Source: an uncultured beta proteobacterium (GTDB taxonomy: Bacteria > Pseudomonadota > Gammaproteobacteria > Burkholderiales > Burkholderiaceae_C). From it: DNA of 38,486 nucleotides. A program made the translations under genes and the position numbers. The DNA is taken from contig CAIMBE010000057.1 in assembly GCA_903839085.1 (NCBI GenBank), positions 1 to 38,486 of the forward strand. Reading direction: 5' to 3'. The notes below the pieces were generated by a model. The model was not told the origin of the DNA. It worked only from the letters and a program-made list of their open reading frames with translations, and did no database searches. Below, piece by piece: positions 31,504-38,486 of the stretch; positions within the stretch are counted from its first letter, which is position 1, and the number at the start of each line of letters is the position of its first letter.

Positions 31504-33732
31504 ATGCTTGAGACCATTCACCACCGTATCTGCCCCCTGTGCGAAGCGTGCTGCGGGCTGGAAATCAAAGTGCAGGGTGGCAATGTCACCAGCATCAAAG
31601 GCCACGCTCAAGACGTGTTCAGCGCAGGCTACATCTGCCCCAAGGGCGTAGCACTGAAGAACTTGCACGAAGACCCGGACCGGCTGCGCACCCCGCTGAT
31701 CAGGCGCAATGGCACATTTGTAGAGGCCACATGGGACGAAGCCTTTGCCGAGATTGAACGCCGCCTGCCGCCACTGCTGGCGGCCCACGGGCGCAACGCC
31801 AGCGCGGTGGTGGTGGGCAATCCATCAGCCCACAAGATCGGGCTGCTCACCTACTTTGGCAAGCTGGCCCGTGCCTTGGGCACCAAAAACATCTTTTCCT
31901 CCTCTACCCTGGACCAGATGCCCAAACAACTCGCCAGCGGCTTGATGTTTGGCCACTGGCTCTCCATCGCCCTGCCCGACATTGCGCGCACCGACCTGCT
32001 GCTCGTCATTGGCGCCAACCCGCTGGCCAGCAACGGCAGCATGTGGACCGTGCCCGATTTCAAGGGCAAGGCCAAGGCCATGCAGGCGCGTGGCGGCAAG
32101 CTCGTCGTCATCGACCCGCGCCGCACCGAAACCGCCGCCGTAGCCGATGCACACCACTTCATCCGCCCGGGCGCCGATGTGTTTTTGCTGGCCGCCATGG
32201 TGCAAACCCTGTTTGCTGACAAGCTGGTGCGCCTGGGCAGCGTTGCTGCCTGGGTCAACGGCGTGGAAGAAGTCGGCCTGGCGGTGGCGGCATTTACGCC
32301 CGAGACCGTGGCCGCGCGCTGCGGCGTTGATGCTGGCACCATTCGCACGCTGGCACGCGAACTTGCCAGCACGCAGCGGGCTTGTGTGTACGCCCGCATC
32401 GGCACCTGCACCCAGGAATACGGCACCCTGGCCAGCTGGCTGGTGGATGTGCTCAACGTGCTGACCGGCCACCTCGATACGCCCGGTGGGGCCATGTTTG
32501 CCAAGGCGGCTGCATTCGCATCCAACACCGCCGGCAAACCCGGCATTGGCAAAGGCGTCACCACAGGGCGTCACTTTGCGCGCGCGAGCGGCGCCCCCGA
32601 GGTGTATGGCGAGCTGCCCATGACGTGCATGGCGGAGGAAATTGAGACAGCCGGGCCGGGACAAATTCGCGTCCTTTTCACCGTGGCGACCAACCCGGTC
32701 CTGTCCAGCCCGAACGGCCCGCGCCTGGCGGCTGCGCTGGACACACTGGACTTCATGGTCAGCATGGACATCTACCTGAACGAGACCACGCGCCATGCCG
32801 ACGTCATCTTGCCGGGTGTGTCGCCACTGGAAGATTTTCATTACGACCTGGCGTTCCCCCAACTCTCCTGGCGCAACCACGCCCGCTACAGCCCACCCGT
32901 GCTGGAGCGCGCCGATGGCGCACCCGAAGAATGGCAGACCCTGTTGAAACTTGCAGCCATCGTCCGTGGTGAGGGTGCGCAGGCCGACCCCAACGCGCTG
33001 GACGACGCCCAGTTTGCCGAAGATGCCCAGCGCCTGGCCGGAGCCCAAGCCGCTGCGGTCATCCGGGCCACCAGCGGCCTCAAAGGCCCAAAGCGCCTGC
33101 TGGAAGTCGCGCTGCGAACCGGCCCCTATGGCGACATGTTTGGCATGAAGCCCGAGGGCCTGACGCTGGCCAAGATCATGGCCTCCAACAGCGCAGGAGG
33201 CATTGACCTGGGTGAGCTGCAACCCCGTATTCCGGAGATGCTGCGCACGCCAAGCGGCAAGGTGGAACTGGCGCCGCCATCACTGCTGGCTGACCTTGCT
33301 CGCCCCGCTGCCGACCTGGCACGCCCGGCGCCCGATTTGGTGATCATCGGCAGGCGTGATGTGCGCACCAACAACAGCTGGATGCACAACCTGCCCACCC
33401 TGGCCAAAGGACCGTTCCGCTGTACCGCACTGCTGCATCCCAAGGATGCCAAGCGTTTGAAGCTAAAGGACGGGGCCATGGCCCACATCACCAGCGGCCC
33501 GCGCAGCATTCAGGCCCAGGTTCGGATCAGCGACGAGATGATGCCCGGCGTGGTCAGCCTGCCGCACGGCTGGGGCCACGACCTGCCCGGCGCCCGACTC
33601 AAGCTCGCCGCGCAGCGCCCCGGCGCCAACCTTAACGCACTGCTGGACGACCAATTGCGCGACCCGCTTTCTGGCAATGCCGTGCTGGGCGGGGTGGCCA
33701 TCACCATGCGGGCCATCGCCCAAGGCGCCTGA
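31504..33732 (+). CDS. Molybdopterin-dependent oxidoreductase, single-subunit (formate dehydrogenase/nitrate reductase superfamily)
   Basis: 742 residues. The N-terminal 4Fe-4S site has Cys10, Cys13, Cys17 and Cys45 (C-x2-C-x3-C-x27-C, CPLCEACC...YICPKG). The Mo-bisMGD domains follow (DPDRLRTPLIRRNGTFVEATWDEAF, LLLVIGANPLASNGSM, VIDPRRTETAAVADAHHFIRPGAD, VDVLNVLTGHLDTPGG, NETTRHADVILPG), then the C-terminal dinucleotide-binding barrel (NNSWMHNLPTLAKGP, SLPHGWGHD). No Tat signal is seen, so it should be cytosolic. No electron-transfer subunit or Mo-cofactor gene is adjacent. Its substrate cannot be read from the sequence. The frame is open to 31336, but that part overlaps the rpsT terminator. 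ATG 31504 is preferred. Confidence 0.88.
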   Translation: MLETIHHRICPLCEACCGLEIKVQGGNVTSIKGHAQDVFSAGYICPKGVALKNLHEDPDRLRTPLIRRNGTFVEATWDEAFAEIERRLPPLLAAHGRNASAVVVGNPSAHKIGLLTYFGKLARALGTKNIFSSSTLDQMPKQLASGLMFGHWLSIALPDIARTDLLLVIGANPLASNGSMWTVPDFKGKAKAMQARGGKLVVIDPRRTETAAVADAHHFIRPGADVFLLAAMVQTLFADKLVRLGSVAAWVNGVEEVGLAVAAFTPETVAARCGVDAGTIRTLARELASTQRACVYARIGTCTQEYGTLASWLVDVLNVLTGHLDTPGGAMFAKAAAFASNTAGKPGIGKGVTTGRHFARASGAPEVYGELPMTCMAEEIETAGPGQIRVLFTVATNPVLSSPNGPRLAAALDTLDFMVSMDIYLNETTRHADVILPGVSPLEDFHYDLAFPQLSWRNHARYSPPVLERADGAPEEWQTLLKLAAIVRGEGAQADPNALDDAQFAEDAQRLAGAQAAAVIRATSGLKGPKRLLEVALRTGPYGDMFGMKPEGLTLAKIMASNSAGGIDLGELQPRIPEMLRTPSGKVELAPPSLLADLARPAADLARPAPDLVIIGRRDVRTNNSWMHNLPTLAKGPFRCTALLHPKDAKRLKLKDGAMAHITSGPRSIQAQVRISDEMMPGVVSLPHGWGHDLPGARLKLAAQRPGANLNALLDDQLRDPLSGNAVLGGVAITMRAIAQGA

Positions 33733-33969
33733 GACCCGGGAATGACCTGGCGCTGGACCCCTGGCATGCGCGCAAGCATCTAAGGGCCGACGATCAGCCT
33801 TCTCCAAAGCCGACATTCAGGCTGAAGGGCTGCGATGGATCGGGATGTGCTGCGGATGTGCAGCGGGAAGAGGCGGTCGCCAGTGCCTGCTCTTGGGCGG
33901 GTCAATTCTTGGTCTGACTGACATGCGCGTACCAGTCTGACCGGTCCGGCAGAAGCACATTTCGACGGG

Positions 33970-34602
33970 TTAGGGCTGGAGCTTGAATCCGAGAAGATCG
34001 GTGGTGATTTGACCCTGATACTGATCCTTGTAGATGGATCTCACGACCGCGCGCGCCGCAGGAGCATACCAATACGTCATCGTCCCCACGCCAGCAACCG
34101 GTCCCTCGTGCGAGGTCCCCTTGAATTCCGCCCTCGACTCGAGTTTGAAGGCGTCGAACTCACCGGCAGCAACCAGTACTTTCTCGTAACTGACCACCCG
34201 CACTTCGCCCTCAGTCCGACCCTTCACCCCCGGCCGCTTCATCAGATACTCGGAGTTGTAGCTCCACTGCTTGCCCACTTCGAGCGGAAAGCTAAGGCGG
34301 CGCTGGTCGGAGTCGGCTCTGCGTGGTGAATCGACCTCGTTCAAATCTCGAGTCAGCACTAACGGCTGTCCGTTCTCCGTTCCCTCAATCCCGGTAGCCG
34401 AAACAGCCGTGACTATCCAAGTTCGATTCGGCTCCGTCGGGGCAACGTAACCGGACGCGAATTGCCATTGATCACCCACCCTTACATCAGGTCGGTCCAC
34501 CTTCTGCGCCAACACCGGACCGGCAACCATGGCGAACGCCAGTGTGCTTACGACGGCAGCGATGCAGCGAACAGCGGCCCGTGGTGTGACGCGATAGGTC
34601 AT
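33970..34602 (-). CDS. Exported protein of unknown function (same fold as caspase-like C-terminal domain)
   Basis: 210 residues. The signal peptide ends in MVAGPVLAQ (about residue 33). The mature part has DVRVGDQWQFASGY, FPLEVGKQWSYN (105-116), VLVAAGEFDAFKLES (142-156) and TYWYAPAARAVVRSI (176-190). The same order of motifs occurs in the last 170 residues of the caspase-like protein at 12156-14156. Likely periplasmic. I know no function for it. ATG at 34602 is set by AAGGAG 7 bp upstream; the frame is open further upstream but without a signal. Two inverted repeats lie in front of it. Confidence 0.75.
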   Translation of the reverse strand: MTYRVTPRAAVRCIAAVVSTLAFAMVAGPVLAQKVDRPDVRVGDQWQFASGYVAPTEPNRTWIVTAVSATGIEGTENGQPLVLTRDLNEVDSPRRADSDQRRLSFPLEVGKQWSYNSEYLMKRPGVKGRTEGEVRVVSYEKVLVAAGEFDAFKLESRAEFKGTSHEGPVAGVGTMTYWYAPAARAVVRSIYKDQYQGQITTDLLGFKLQP

Positions 34603-34636
34603 GGTTTCGCTCCTTGATGAAAATAGTCGGAATGAG

Positions 34637-34666
34637 AATACTGATGCCAAGAACGCACTCAGTATT
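34637..34666. promoter_or_regulatory. Inverted repeat AATACTGA-N14-TCAGTATT (possible operator)
   Basis: Two perfect 8-base arms at 34637-34644 and 34659-34666 stand 35-65 bp upstream of the exported-protein start. The spacer contains TTGGCA on the minus strand (34650-34645), a possible -35, with GACTAT 16 bp on. A regulator bound here would cover the -35. Inference from symmetry. Confidence 0.45.
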
Positions 34667-34679
34667 GACAATTCGCAAA

Positions 34680-34698
34680 TGAAACAGAGCCTGTTTCA
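34680..34698. promoter_or_regulatory. Inverted repeat TGAAACAG-N3-CTGTTTCA (possible operator)
   Basis: A perfect 8-bp inverted repeat with a 3-bp centre (AGC), 14 bp beyond the first inverted repeat and upstream of the same gene. The size fits a dimeric repressor or activator site. It could also be a short hairpin at the end of a transcript. Confidence 0.45.
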
Positions 34699-34792
34699 GA
34701 TGACCGGAAACATTTCGCTGTACCGAGAGCCGAAGAAGTATTCACAGCTTGTCTGCGATCCTGCGGTCTCGAAATAGCCGTCGGTCAACGCC

Positions 34793-35569
34793 CTATGCGA
34801 GCGCTCCATGATCGCCGCAGACAGACAGGGCCTGCCCCGAAATACTCGCGCCAGCGGGGGTAGCCAGAAACAAAGCCATGTTTGCAATGTCTTGGGCGCT
34901 CACCATGCGACGCAGCGAGATCGTCGAAACAAATTGCTTACGGGACGTTTCAAAATCCACACCCGCGGCCTCTGCCCGGGCGGCGATCACCCGATTCACT
35001 CGGTCACCTTCGACGACACCGGGCTGGATTGCGTTGACACGGATGTTTGAAGGTCCAAGCTCGATGGCGAGACTTTTCGTGAACCCGACAACGGCCCACT
35101 TCGCGGCTGAATAAGGCGTTCGCAGCGGGTATCCCAGGCGGCCTGCAATCGAGGACAGATTGATGATGCTCCCTCCGCCAGAGGCTTTCAGCATAGGAAC
35201 CGCACGGCGCGTGCAATAGAACATGCCGTTGAGGTCGATGGCGATCGTGCGATCCCAGTCAGCAACGCGGATGTCCTCTACTCTTGCCGTCGGGCCGGTG
35301 ATGCCGGCGTTGTTGATCAGGACATCCAGCCCGCCCAGGAACGCTGCAGCCAGGTCGACCATGTTGTCTACCTGCGACGGCACTGCCACATCTGCAAGGG
35401 TGGTTCCGATTTCCGGGTGTTCGGCGCGCAGCTCGGACAGCGCGTCAGCATCGACATCACAAACGAAGACCTTGGCACCGGCCTCGTGGAAGGTGGATGC
35501 CAAGGCGCGACCAATTCCAGCGGCACCAGCGGTAACGAGGACGCGCAGACCCAGAGCGGAGGTATTCAT
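34793..35569 (-). CDS. Short-chain dehydrogenase/reductase (SDR)
   Basis: 258 residues, classical NAD(P)-dependent SDR, cytosolic. Cofactor loop VTAGAAGIG at residues 12-20 (Ala in place of the first Gly, as in several SDR subgroups), acidic CDVDADAL after strand 2, which favours NAD, NNAG at 86-89, catalytic Ser140, Tyr153 and Lys157 (PYSAAK), and PGVVEGDRVNRVI. The C-terminal ISGQALSVCGDHGAL replaces the more usual GQxxxVDGG. Substrate unknown. ATG at 35569 without a clear ribosome site. Runs in the same direction as the exported-protein gene 190 bp downstream. Lower G+C than the housekeeping part. Confidence 0.9.
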   Translation of the reverse strand: MNTSALGLRVLVTAGAAGIGRALASTFHEAGAKVFVCDVDADALSELRAEHPEIGTTLADVAVPSQVDNMVDLAAAFLGGLDVLINNAGITGPTARVEDIRVADWDRTIAIDLNGMFYCTRRAVPMLKASGGGSIINLSSIAGRLGYPLRTPYSAAKWAVVGFTKSLAIELGPSNIRVNAIQPGVVEGDRVNRVIAARAEAAGVDFETSRKQFVSTISLRRMVSAQDIANMALFLATPAGASISGQALSVCGDHGALA

Positions 35570-36012
35570 TTTTTAGCGTTGCACGTCATGCTGAGTCAAG
35601 CCCCACGAACTTTGGGTTTGAGCGTGACCGCTCGACCTTTGCGTGAAAAGCATTTGGCACCTCCAGAACAGGGTCGTCAATACCCAAAATATTAATCTTT
35701 CCAGAATTCAAGACGCTTGCTTTCGTCATCGCAAGGCCGCAGGCCGTGGCGATCCATGCCCCATGACTTCCTGGATTGCCGCGTCGCCAGGCTCCTCGCA
35801 AGGACGGTCCGGACTGTCATGATTTATGAATATCTCAATAGGAGAGGGAAAAACCCTACCTGTGCCAATGTCGGGTTGGGCGCAAGCAGATCGACAACAT
35901 GCATTGATGAAATGGATCAAAACGCAATTCAGTAGTGCAGCGACCGCGCTCCCTCAGGTTTCCCGATCGCTGTCGCTGACGTGGACCGGAGTCGCAGACC
36001 TTGAGTGCCGCG
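35570..36012. other. Non-coding region containing the left inverted repeat
   Basis: 443 bp between the cupin gene and the SDR start. Its middle third is the repeat at 35695-35842. The remaining parts show no recognised gene, terminator or RNA. Confidence 0.5.
35695..35842 (-). repeat. 148-bp inverted repeat, left arm
   Basis: The reverse complement of this arm aligns without gaps to 38338-38485, with about 10 differences in 148 (about 93% identity by hand count). Outer end ATCTTTCCAGAATTCAAGAC, inner end CTCAATAGG. The outer part belongs to the dispersed family also present at 21751-22107 and 27869-27940. Confidence 0.9.
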
Positions 36013-36426
36013 CTACTCTTTTCGATCAAGCAGCGGTTTACCCTTGTCTACGACGTACACAGCGAACGATTTCAACGACGTTTCACCCACAACCTTGAAG
36101 TTCCCATGAACTACGTCTCGCAGATTCATGGTGATAAAACCCGCGGGCACCATCACCGGATCCTTACCGGGAACCTGCACCAAGGCGCCCTGTATCACAT
36201 AAGCCACTTCAACACCATGATGAATGTGAAAACTGCCACTTTCGCCCGGCCTGATCTCGCTCAATGCCGCAATGACTTCCATGCCCGGCGCGCCAGTGAG
36301 GTCCGTGCGCTTCTGCTCCTTTGGCGGCGGCGCATCGGTCAATGGCTGTGCGACCAATCCGGCTGCAGGCCCAATCGTCAATAGCAGCGCCGTGGAAAGT
36401 GATCGAAACATTTTGGTATTGAACAT
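36013..36426 (-). CDS. Exported cupin-domain protein
   Basis: 137 residues. The signal peptide MFNTKMFRSLSTALLLTIGPAAGLVA is followed by a single cupin domain with motif 1 GSFHIHHGVEVAYVIQG (metal ligands His, His, Glu) and motif 2 around PAGFITMNLRDVVHGNF with the third His. Small exported cupins of this type bind a metal; enzymatic role unknown. GGGGAGG stands just before the ATG. It has its own predicted promoter (36460-36488) and lies downstream of the sigma/anti-sigma pair on the same strand. Confidence 0.87.
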   Translation of the reverse strand: MFNTKMFRSLSTALLLTIGPAAGLVAQPLTDAPPPKEQKRTDLTGAPGMEVIAALSEIRPGESGSFHIHHGVEVAYVIQGALVQVPGKDPVMVPAGFITMNLRDVVHGNFKVVGETSLKSFAVYVVDKGKPLLDRKE

Positions 36427-36459
36427 GAAGCCTCCCCATGGCGCAATGAGCGCCGGACC

Positions 36460-36488
36460 AGTATCCAGGCCCGAAATTCCAAAGTCAA
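36460..36488 (-). promoter_or_regulatory. Sigma-70 promoter of the cupin gene
   Basis: On the minus strand TTGACT (36488-36483), a 17-bp spacer and GATACT (36465-36460) match the sigma-70 consensus at 5/6 and 4/6. The expected start is near 36453, giving a leader of about 27 nt with the ribosome site. The cupin gene thus need not depend on the upstream ECF factor. Confidence 0.7.
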
Positions 36489-36608
36489 GGCCGAAGCGAT
36501 CAGTTCGACTGCAACTGTTGCTTTATTGGTTTCCGTCTTTCTCGCTGCGGTTGCATCAAAGTCGATACGGGAGCAAGCAACTCGTTCGCTGAGTCAATCC
36601 GGCCTTCG

Positions 36609-37037
36609 TCACGGTCGTGCAGCACGACCGAACCGCTCAATCCAGACGCTTGCGCCTGCCGCCATTCCGATCACAGCTGCGACCAGCGGCATAGTCAGGG
36701 ATACATCCGAGCCCACCTGGTCATAAAGCCATGGCCCCAGCAAGCTCGCGCAGACGCCCATGGCAAACGTGGTTGCAATGACAGCGGCAAGGCTGTTACG
36801 CCGCAATTGAACATAGCCCGACTGAAGGCGCTCGGCCTCCCTTTGATGTTGAGCTTGCAGGTCACAACGGCGAGTCTCCAGGTCAGAAACATCGTTCTGG
36901 ATCATCGCCATCACCTTTGACCTGAATTCTGTCGGCACTGATGGCGGCGCAATGACTTGACGCAGTGCGCGATCCAAGGAATCAGGGCCGGTTGAATGGG
37001 TGGCAAGGTCAGCCGGCATAGTCAAGTCATCAGACAT
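36609..37037 (-). CDS. Putative membrane anti-sigma factor
   Basis: 142 residues. A soluble N-terminal part (about 1-78, with LDRALRQVIAPPSVPTEFRSKVMAMI and a charged helix) precedes two membrane helices (about 82-107, SLAAVIATTFAMGVCASLLGPWLY, and 113-133, VSLTMPLVAAVIGMAAGASVW). Its position 12 bp after the ECF sigma gene, with a perfect AGGAGG site, is the usual place of an anti-sigma factor. The zinc-binding HxxxCxxC of ZAS-type anti-sigmas is absent. The assignment rests on context and topology. The product resembles proteins annotated only as hypothetical. Confidence 0.65.
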   Translation of the reverse strand: MSDDLTMPADLATHSTGPDSLDRALRQVIAPPSVPTEFRSKVMAMIQNDVSDLETRRCDLQAQHQREAERLQSGYVQLRRNSLAAVIATTFAMGVCASLLGPWLYDQVGSDVSLTMPLVAAVIGMAAGASVWIERFGRAARP

Positions 37038-37049
37038 GGTGCGTCCTCC

Positions 37050-37673
37050 TTATGACCAGAGTGCGAAGTCAGCCAGACCGTGCTGCTTCAGGGTTTGGCG
37101 CAACATGCTTCGGGCGCGATGGAGTTGGGTTTTGACCGTCCCCTCGGGTACCCCAAGCAAAATCGCCACCTCCGCCACCGAGCACTCCTCGAAATAGTAA
37201 AGCATCAGAGTGGTCCGATACGTTGCTGGCAAGGCGTCCACGAGACTGCGAAGCCAGGTTAACGAGGCGGCATCGTTTGCAGCAGCGGGAACCGGCATTT
37301 GCGCTGCCTGTTGCCACACTTCAGACTCATCGAGTGAGGCCTCGTTGGCATGCTGCCTGCCCAAGGCCGACAAACATTGGTTGCGCGCAATTGCATAAAT
37401 CCAGGTCGAAAAGGCGCCGATACGGCCGTCGTAGCGGGGCAGGAATCGCCAGACCCGAAGAAAGACCTCCTGAGCGATTTCTTGCGCCAGAGCTGAATCC
37501 CGCAATATGGACATGCACAGTCGAAATACCTTGGCCTCGTAACGATCAAAGAGCGCCGAAAACGCTTCCGATGTCAGGCCTGCCTGCAGTTTCGCTTGAA
37601 CATCAGCATCGCGCAGTGCAGCGTTGCTTGGCACTGAATCCGGTCTGACTGGCAAGGCGGCCTGCATGTACAT
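37050..37673 (-). CDS. ECF-type RNA polymerase sigma factor
   Basis: About 207 residues. Sigma region 2 (FSALFDRYEAKVFRLCMSIL, AQEIAQEVFLRVWRFLPRYDG, FSTWIYAIARNQCLSALGR) and region 4 (LPATYRTTLMLYYFEECSVAEVAILLGVPEGTVKTQLHRARSMLRQTL) are complete, and region 3 is missing as expected for the ECF group. I choose the ATG at 37673 because GAGG lies 5 bp upstream; the ATG at 37703 (10 residues longer) has no visible ribosome site. Followed by the putative anti-sigma gene. Divergent from a small membrane-protein gene, with a near-palindrome in the gap. Confidence 0.9.
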   Translation of the reverse strand: MYMQAALPVRPDSVPSNAALRDADVQAKLQAGLTSEAFSALFDRYEAKVFRLCMSILRDSALAQEIAQEVFLRVWRFLPRYDGRIGAFSTWIYAIARNQCLSALGRQHANEASLDESEVWQQAAQMPVPAAANDAASLTWLRSLVDALPATYRTTLMLYYFEECSVAEVAILLGVPEGTVKTQLHRARSMLRQTLKQHGLADFALWS

Positions 37674-37741
37674 TGGTACCTCAGGGACTCCAATCGGTTT
37701 CATCAATTTGCAGAAATATTTTTCGACACATCTGAAACCAT

Positions 37742-37757
37742 CTCACTGCGCAGCGAG
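37742..37757. promoter_or_regulatory. Near-palindrome between sigma gene and membrane-protein gene
   Basis: CTCACTGCGCAGCGAG matches its own reverse complement at 14 of 16 positions. It lies 38 bp before the membrane-protein start and 39-69 bp before the sigma start. A shared operator is possible. No obvious ECF promoter pair was recognised. Confidence 0.35.
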
Positions 37758-37794
37758 TATCAACGCTGATCACTCACTCCACAAGGAAACTGAT

Positions 37795-38235
37795 ATGTCT
37801 GAATTTCGTCACGTTCTGCCCTTCCTCGTTCCATTGGTTGCCATCATCATGGGCATCGGCGTCGGGATGCTGGCCCTCTGGCTGGACCACCAAAAAAAGA
37901 TTCACATATTTGAATTGCACCACAAGGAGAGATTGATGGCAATTGAGCGGGGCATGGAGGTGCCGCCCTTGCCAGCTGAGTTCTTTCATGGACGAGGCAA
38001 GTCCGAGACCTCACTCATCAGCAACTTGCGCTGGGGTTTGATCTGGTTGTTGTTGGGTTTGGCCATCGCGGCAGCCATGATCCTCAATGGTGATAGCGCC
38101 AGAGCGACGTGGGGCTTGATCCCTATCGCAATCGGCCTGGCACAGTTGATCTTCTATTCCATCGGTCGCCGTCAGGAGCCAGGGGTCGATGTTTCGCAAG
38201 GCGGATCGAGCGCGAAGATGGCGTCCAAGGGGTGA
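37795..38235 (+). CDS. Small membrane protein (DUF6249-like)
   Basis: 146 residues. Helix 1 (FLVPLVAIIMGIGVGMLALWL, about 10-30), a cytosolic stretch with KIHIFELHHKERLMAIERGMEVPPLP, and two further helices (LRWGLIWLLLGLAIAAAMIL and TWGLIPIAIGLAQLIFYSI). The E-(R/K)-x-x-x-I-(E/D)-(R/K)-G-x-x-x-P pattern after helix 1 is that of DUF6249-type proteins, which commonly stand next to ECF sigma factors. AAGGA lies 8 bp before the ATG. It is divergent from the sigma gene and probably part of the same regulon. Function unknown. Confidence 0.8.
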   Translation: MSEFRHVLPFLVPLVAIIMGIGVGMLALWLDHQKKIHIFELHHKERLMAIERGMEVPPLPAEFFHGRGKSETSLISNLRWGLIWLLLGLAIAAAMILNGDSARATWGLIPIAIGLAQLIFYSIGRRQEPGVDVSQGGSSAKMASKG

Positions 38236-38337
38236 CTCCGTTCTGTTGTGCCACTAGGAATCCGGCTTTGCGAGCGACTGCTGGTCCGGCCCCAGCTGCG
38301 ATTGATTTCGACAAGGCTGACCGAGTGAACTGTGGTT

Positions 38338-38485
38338 CCTATTGAGACTTTCATAAATCATGACAGTCCGGATCGCCATTGCGAGGGGCCTGGCGACGCG
38401 GCAATCCAGGAAGTCATGCGGCATGGATCGCCACGGCCTACGGCCTCGCGATGACGAAAGCAAGTGTCTTGAATTCTGGAAAGAT
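38338..38485 (+). repeat. 148-bp inverted repeat, right arm
   Basis: Mirror copy of 35695-35842. Inner end CCTATTGAG, outer end GTCTTGAATTCTGGAAAGAT. The window stops one base after the arm, so flanking target duplications cannot be checked. The inner TCAT-AAATC-ATGA and the GATCGCC...GCGATGA palindrome are shared with the other arm. Confidence 0.9.
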
Positions 38486-38486
38486 C

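Noticed and set aside
33733-33969. Region between oxidoreductase and exported-protein gene, with TCAGCCT...AGGCTGA
   Set aside because: The stem is 7 bp with an 18-nt loop and no T run; no gene seen.
35826-36098. 90-codon plus-strand frame near the left inverted repeat
   Set aside because: It runs across the repeat end and into the antisense of the cupin gene without motifs.

Overview
The window is a G+C-rich proteobacterial chromosome segment. It almost certainly comes from the Betaproteobacteria, order Burkholderiales. This rests on protein similarity recognised by eye (queG-tsaE-amiC, mutL with an endonuclease motif, the purM / permease / hda / HAD / pcnB-folK block, murJ divergent from rpsT, a fused ATP-grasp/Alpha-E protein) and on conserved gene order. 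No species can be named. There is no plasmid, phage or insertion-sequence backbone.

Layout. 1-5841: housekeeping genes, namely the 3' end of hydroxypyruvate isomerase, queG, tsaE, an N-acetylmuramoyl-L-alanine amidase, a DedA protein and mutL. 5827-5992: a complete tRNA-Ala(CGC) transcription unit with promoter and terminator. 6000-9850: accessory DNA of visibly lower G+C directly behind the tRNA. It holds a short-chain dehydrogenase, a small lipoprotein, a NTF2/SnoaL-like gene remnant, a CAP-domain secreted protein and a Lar-like zinc-ribbon protein. 9850-14156: a large lipoprotein divergent from a caspase-like (C14) protein with a coiled coil and an extra C-terminal domain. 14274-17527: cheV, a glycine-zipper envelope protein, a small exported peptide, and a thioredoxin-fold lipoprotein translationally coupled to a ProQ/FinO RNA chaperone. 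17640-21750: a run of ATP-grasp/Alpha-E, transglutaminase and RidA-like genes. 21751-22107: a repeat cluster. 22108-27805: folK, pcnB, HAD phosphatase, hda and an AI-2E-type permease, with purM divergent. 27981-33732: an MFS transporter, murJ, rpsT and a molybdopterin oxidoreductase. 33970-38486: a second lower-G+C accessory zone with an exported protein, an SDR, a cupin, an ECF sigma factor with its likely anti-sigma partner, and a small membrane protein.

The points most worth a second look are these. (i) A 148-bp inverted repeat, 138/148 identical with no gaps by my hand alignment, brackets the cupin / anti-sigma / sigma / membrane-protein module and belongs to a dispersed repeat family seen elsewhere in the window. 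(ii) The C-terminal domain of the caspase-like protein resembles the stand-alone exported protein at 33970-34602. (iii) The ATP-grasp/Alpha-E/transglutaminase set, known from Anbu proteasome-homologue loci, has no Anbu gene beside it and is followed by a RidA-like gene. (iv) A degraded gene remnant and paired GTGTCCTA repeats lie in the block behind tRNA-Ala, which may be an integration site. I did not find anything I can call with confidence a wholly new system. All homology statements come from motif recognition without a database search.
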